Source of the DNA: Pseudolactococcus insecticola
Lineage (GTDB): Bacteria; Bacillota; Bacilli; Lactobacillales; Streptococcaceae
Direction of reading: 5' to 3'
Length of the DNA stretch: 64,000 nt
Assembly: GCF_011170065.1 (NCBI RefSeq)
Contig: NZ_BLLH01000005.1
Span: forward strand, 1-64,000
Shown piece by piece: positions 60,894-64,000 of this stretch. The position numbers were made by a program, and so were the translations under genes. The stretch's first letter is position 1, and each line of letters starts with the position of its first letter. The notes beneath the pieces were generated by a model, which worked only from the letters and a program-made list of their open reading frames with translations, did not search any database and was not told the DNA's origin.

Positions 60894-63749
60894 ATGAAAA
60901 AGAAAAAAGCAAAAAAATTTTTAGCTGTATTGTCAACTTTGCTAGTGGTTAGTTGGGAGCTTGGTGTGAGTCGGGTCCATGCAGATGACACGGCTACACC
61001 TGTCACACAGCAGTTAAATATCATGCTCTTGCAGCTAAATGCTGATAAAAACTACCAATACTTGACAGGGATAGTACCGTTTGGTTCTGACGTTTGGAAT
61101 AGCATCGTAGTACCGATGTTTACTGACACACCAGGCTTGCAAGATTCAGGGACGATTGGTGATTTCATTACTGGTCTTCCTGGTACAAGTGGGTCCCGGA
61201 TTGGAAGTATTTCTGGCACGATGCCCGGTTATTACATTGCGATTATCGGGATTCAAGATAATGGTGATGGCGTGCAGGCAGCTATCAGCCCAGATCGGAC
61301 GCAGTTTCAGGCAGTTGTCAATGCTTTTGGAAATGATGCGAGTACAAGCTCAGGCTTGATACTGTTACTTGCCCCAGGCACGCAACAGCAAATTATTAAT
61401 ATTCATAATATTGATGGGACAACGACGACTGGCAGTCAATACACAGTGACTGATGCTGGATTTGACGCGATTGACTTATCTGGTTTTCAAATTTCTGGCT
61501 ATACGATGCTTGTTGATGGGGTGCCTGGTAACGTGCTAGCAGCTGAGATGGCTGATAAAACCAACAATGGCTCTGGTGCTGACAGTGTGCCTCAAGTCCA
61601 TAATGTGACTTACCAGCCGCATACGCAGGCTGCGACAGTAACATTTTTAGATGAGACCACAGGCCAAGTCTTAGGGACAATAGATACGACTGGTAATAGT
61701 GATAGTGCTGTTTTAACATCAGATATTTCTGACCAGTTGCAGACCTATTTGACGAGTGGTTATAGTATATCTGAAAATCAAGTGGCTGATGCTTCTTATG
61801 ATCATGATGATGATAAGAATCAAGCTTTCACGATTGGTTTAAAGCATGATACAACTACTGCTGAGGACACGGTAGATGCGTCTTACACGGTAGATTATGT
61901 GGTGGCAGATGGGGACGCGTCTGCGCCTGATGCTGTCACGACGACTGCAACTATAGCTTATCACTATGCGATTGATCTCGTGACGCAGACGGTTATACCG
62001 GCAGATGCCGATATGAGTTTATATAATGGTGCGGCGGCACCGACTTATACGTCTGACAATGCAGATGTGGCAGTAGATTCTGAGACTGGTATGATTAGCT
62101 TTAAGATAGTAAACTCACCAGAACTCAGTGGTTACACAGCTGATAAATCAGAATCGGATCAAAACGTCACAACGGTTTCAACGCCAAATGTCGGGACAAC
62201 AGTGACCTATACCAAAGACACTGAAACAACTACCACACCCTCTGAGCCATCAAATGATACTGTATCGCAAGAGCCTGAAACAACAGCATCAAGTTCAGAT
62301 GAACAAGGCGAACAGGCAACTTCAGATCCAGATCCTGAGAAACCCAGTGAATCGGTGACAGAACCAGATGCTTCTGAGCCTGCGTCAGAAGTAACAACGA
62401 CGGCCCAACCAGATGAATCGGTTACAAATCCAGAGCAAGTGACCGAAAAATCAGAATCTGAACAAGAAAAAGTACCGGACACAACGACGGATCAGCCTAT
62501 CGATGAACAGGCTTCAACAACGACAAGTCCGGAACTAGCAGAATCTTTGGAACCGGCAGTAGAACAAACCTCCGCTGAACCTGAGAAAAGTATGTCAAGT
62601 GAAGACCCAAATGGTGTAGTGCCAAGTTCAGAATTCTCTGAATCTGAAAAATCAACAGCAGAAGCATCAAGCACACAAGCGCCAAGTTCAGAACTTGCAG
62701 AATCAACAACTGAAGTAGCGCCAAATCCAGAAACTTCAACAACACCGACGTCAGATGCCACTGCCACTGAACCTGAAAAATCAACAGCAGCAGAATCAAG
62801 TACACAAGCGCCAAGTTCAGAACTTGCAGAACCAGCAACTGAATTAGCACCAAATCCAGAAACTTCAACAACACCGACGTCAGATGCCACTGCCACTGAA
62901 CCTGAAAAATCAACAGCAGAAGCACCAAGTACACAAGTGCCAAGTTTAGAACTTGCAGAACCAGCAACTGAAGTAGCACCAAATCCAGAAACCTCAACAA
63001 CACTGACGTCAGCTGTCACTGCCACTGAACCTGAAAAATCAACAGCAGAAGCACCAAGTACACAGGCGCCAAGTTCAGAACTTTCAGAATCAACAACTGA
63101 AGTAGCACCAAATCCAGAAACCTCAACAACACTGACGTCAGCTGTCACTGCCACTGAACCTGAAAAATCAACAGCAGAAGAATCAAGTACACAGGCGCCA
63201 AGTTCAGAACTTTCAGAATCAACAACTGAAGTAGCACCAAATCCAGGAACATCAACAACACCAACGTCAGATGCCACTGCCACTGAACCTGAAAAATCAA
63301 CAGCAGAAGCACCAAGTGCACAAGTGCCAAGTTCAGAGCTTGCAGAATCAACAACTGAAGCAGCACCAAATCCAGAAACCACGAAATCTACTTCGAAACC
63401 AGAATCACAGTCAGTATCATCATCTTCAGAAAAACTTGCTGAAACAAGTTCAGCATCGGTCTCAAAATCAGAGGATGTAGATTTTACTAATGGCTCGGCA
63501 TTCGTTAGCCAACAAGTAGCTTCACAAAAAGATTTGTCGTCTGTCAAGTTGACACCGACTTATGACATTAACCCCAGGGCAACAACTTACTCAGACTCAA
63601 AAAGTAACACAAATAAACTAGCACCGGATCAACAAAGCAACCTCCCAGCAACAGGGGAAGAAATTGAGAACGAAACATTATTTTCAGGTGTTCTTACTTT
63701 GCTATCACTGTCTCTAGGCTACGTTATCAGACGAAAACGTCAAGCATAA
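60894..63749 (+). CDS. LPXTG cell-wall-anchored protein with MucBP-like domains and 43-residue repeats
   Basis: This 951-residue protein has a KxxK-rich signal peptide (KKKKAKKFLAVLSTLLVVSWELGVSRVHA). The N-terminal globular region of about 200 residues is of unrecognised type. Two beta-rich segments with the MucBP pattern follow (ATVTFLDETTGQVLGTIDTTG, and TIAYHYAIDLVTQTVIPAD with GYTADKS). The rest is a Thr/Ser/Pro/Glu-rich stalk with six 43-residue repeats, then LPATGEE, a membrane helix and RRKRQA. It probably binds mucin-like glycans, with the ligand inferred from the domain family. I chose ATG 60894 behind GGGAAAG; an in-frame start at 60870 would precede the signal peptide. Confidence 0.9.
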   Translation: MKKKKAKKFLAVLSTLLVVSWELGVSRVHADDTATPVTQQLNIMLLQLNADKNYQYLTGIVPFGSDVWNSIVVPMFTDTPGLQDSGTIGDFITGLPGTSGSRIGSISGTMPGYYIAIIGIQDNGDGVQAAISPDRTQFQAVVNAFGNDASTSSGLILLLAPGTQQQIINIHNIDGTTTTGSQYTVTDAGFDAIDLSGFQISGYTMLVDGVPGNVLAAEMADKTNNGSGADSVPQVHNVTYQPHTQAATVTFLDETTGQVLGTIDTTGNSDSAVLTSDISDQLQTYLTSGYSISENQVADASYDHDDDKNQAFTIGLKHDTTTAEDTVDASYTVDYVVADGDASAPDAVTTTATIAYHYAIDLVTQTVIPADADMSLYNGAAAPTYTSDNADVAVDSETGMISFKIVNSPELSGYTADKSESDQNVTTVSTPNVGTTVTYTKDTETTTTPSEPSNDTVSQEPETTASSSDEQGEQATSDPDPEKPSESVTEPDASEPASEVTTTAQPDESVTNPEQVTEKSESEQEKVPDTTTDQPIDEQASTTTSPELAESLEPAVEQTSAEPEKSMSSEDPNGVVPSSEFSESEKSTAEASSTQAPSSELAESTTEVAPNPETSTTPTSDATATEPEKSTAAESSTQAPSSELAEPATELAPNPETSTTPTSDATATEPEKSTAEAPSTQVPSLELAEPATEVAPNPETSTTLTSAVTATEPEKSTAEAPSTQAPSSELSESTTEVAPNPETSTTLTSAVTATEPEKSTAEESSTQAPSSELSESTTEVAPNPGTSTTPTSDATATEPEKSTAEAPSAQVPSSELAESTTEAAPNPETTKSTSKPESQSVSSSSEKLAETSSASVSKSEDVDFTNGSAFVSQQVASQKDLSSVKLTPTYDINPRATTYSDSKSNTNKLAPDQQSNLPATGEEIENETLFSGVLTLLSLSLGYVIRRKRQA
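62644..63380 (+). repeat. Six tandem 129-bp repeats in the LPXTG gene stalk
   Basis: The string CTGAAAAATCAACAGCA recurs at 62644, 62773, 62902, 63031, 63160 and 63289, exactly 129 bases apart each time. The last unit is partial (ends near 63380). Each unit encodes 43 residues of the form EPEKSTAEAPSTQAPSSELA... ending TSDAT or TSAVT. Confidence 0.93.
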
Positions 63750-63766
63750 GTAAAATGATTGTCTCA

Positions 63767-63802
63767 AAAACTGGTAAGCAACCATATTGCTTACCAGTTT
63801 TT
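63767..63802 (+). terminator. Terminator of the LPXTG gene
   Basis: AAAACTGGTAAGCA and TGCTTACCAGTTTT surround ACCATAT. Confidence 0.9.
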
Positions 63803-63822
63803 ACATGAAAAATTCACTATTA

Positions 63823-63848
63823 AAAAAACCGCCAATCAAGGCGGTTTT
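63823..63848. terminator. Terminator of cysK (minus strand; bidirectional)
   Basis: AAAAACCGCC-AATCAA-GGCGGTTTTT; lies 40 bases beyond the cysK stop. Confidence 0.85.
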
Positions 63849-63888
63849 TCTATATTTGAAATAAGGAGTAATTAAATCAAGTTGGCAA

Positions 63889-64000
63889 TTATTCGCCGAA
63901 GTCGTAAAGGAAAGTAGAGAGGTAGCGTTCGCCGTTATCTGGTGCGAGTGCTAATACTTTTTTACCTTTGCCGAGTTTTTTAGCGACTTCTTTTGCTGCG
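63889..64000 (-). CDS. cysK: Cysteine synthase, C-terminal end (5' part outside window)
   Basis: The minus-strand frame reads [28 protein letters not shown] and ends TFLYDFGE, the well-known CysK C-terminus. O-acetylserine sulfhydrylase makes cysteine from O-acetylserine and sulfide with PLP. The rest of the gene lies to the right of the window. Confidence 0.9.
   Translation of the reverse strand, partial: AAKEVAKKLGKGKKVLALAPDNGERYLSTFLYDFGE

Noticed and set aside
62644-63380. CRISPR array
   Set aside because: The 129-bp repeats are contiguous, in frame and coding, with no spacers; no cas genes are seen anywhere in the window.
62492-63547. 351-codon open frame on the minus strand inside the LPXTG gene
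   Set aside because: It arises from the biased, repeated codons of the Ser/Thr/Glu/Pro-rich stalk; it has no ribosome binding site, and the plus strand has signal peptide, repeats and anchor in frame.

Overview
The window is a 64 kb chromosomal segment from a low-GC Firmicute of the family Streptococcaceae, most likely Lactococcus in the broad sense (including Pseudolactococcus). The reasons are the gene neighbourhoods (covRS-like regulators after gnd, amtB-glnB, murD-murG-divIB, phoH-ybeY-dgkA, the comF pair, rny-gmk-rpoZ-priA), an Ami/Opt-type oligopeptide operon with a 498-residue OppB, a preQ1-II riboswitch ahead of queT, and a tmRNA tag peptide AKNTQTYAVAA. The species cannot be fixed from sequence reading alone.

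Layout. 1-0.8 kb: the 3' end of an LPXTG surface protein with a Ser-Asp-rich stalk. 0.9-6 kb: tex, a SprT-like protein, a membrane-anchored nuclease and an adenosine deaminase with an unexpected membrane tail. 6-8 kb (minus strand): RNase J and RNA polymerase epsilon. 8-11 kb: the t6A cluster tsaB-rimI-rimI-tsaD. 11-17 kb: a coiled-coil protein, a DbpA-like helicase, manganese pyrophosphatase, a zinc-ribbon-free S14, an ABC ATPase and a YceD protein. 17-22.7 kb: gnd, a CovRS-like two-component system, and amtB-glnB behind two GlnR boxes. 22.8-26.5 kb: murD-murG-divIB. 26.7-33.2 kb: oppABCDF. 33.2-39.4 kb: obg, phoH, ybeY, dgkA, comFC/comFA and yigZ.

39.4-42.6 kb is the one clearly accessory region. 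Directly downstream of the tmRNA gene ssrA lies an AT-rich tandem array of about ten very small genes. Most encode one family of about 70 residues with an Sm/SH3-barrel-like pattern and an acidic EDVDVD core. Neighbours overlap at TAATG, the conserved C-terminal codons double as the next ribosome binding site, some members are mosaics of others, and some are broken. This is the best candidate for an undescribed system; an orphan-immunity-like array is my leading but unproven reading.

42.7-64 kb returns to mostly housekeeping genes: a Gtf3-like glycosyltransferase, flavodoxin, a glycosyltransferase-discoidin protein, map, yihY, gtrA, queT, glutathione peroxidase, a quinone/thiol stress-like dioxygenase-flavin reductase pair, cfa, birA, metK behind an S_MK-like leader, rny, gmk, rpoZ, priA, a large LPXTG mucin-binding-like protein with six 129-bp repeats, and the 3' end of cysK on the minus strand.

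Two regulatory themes run through the window. Several genes (tex, yigZ, the discoidin protein, glutathione peroxidase, a 59-residue membrane protein) have an extended -10 box 6-8 bases before the start codon and no ribosome binding site, so they are probably translated from leaderless mRNAs. Several transcription units are separated by a terminator whose T-tract runs straight into the TGnTATAAT box of the next promoter.
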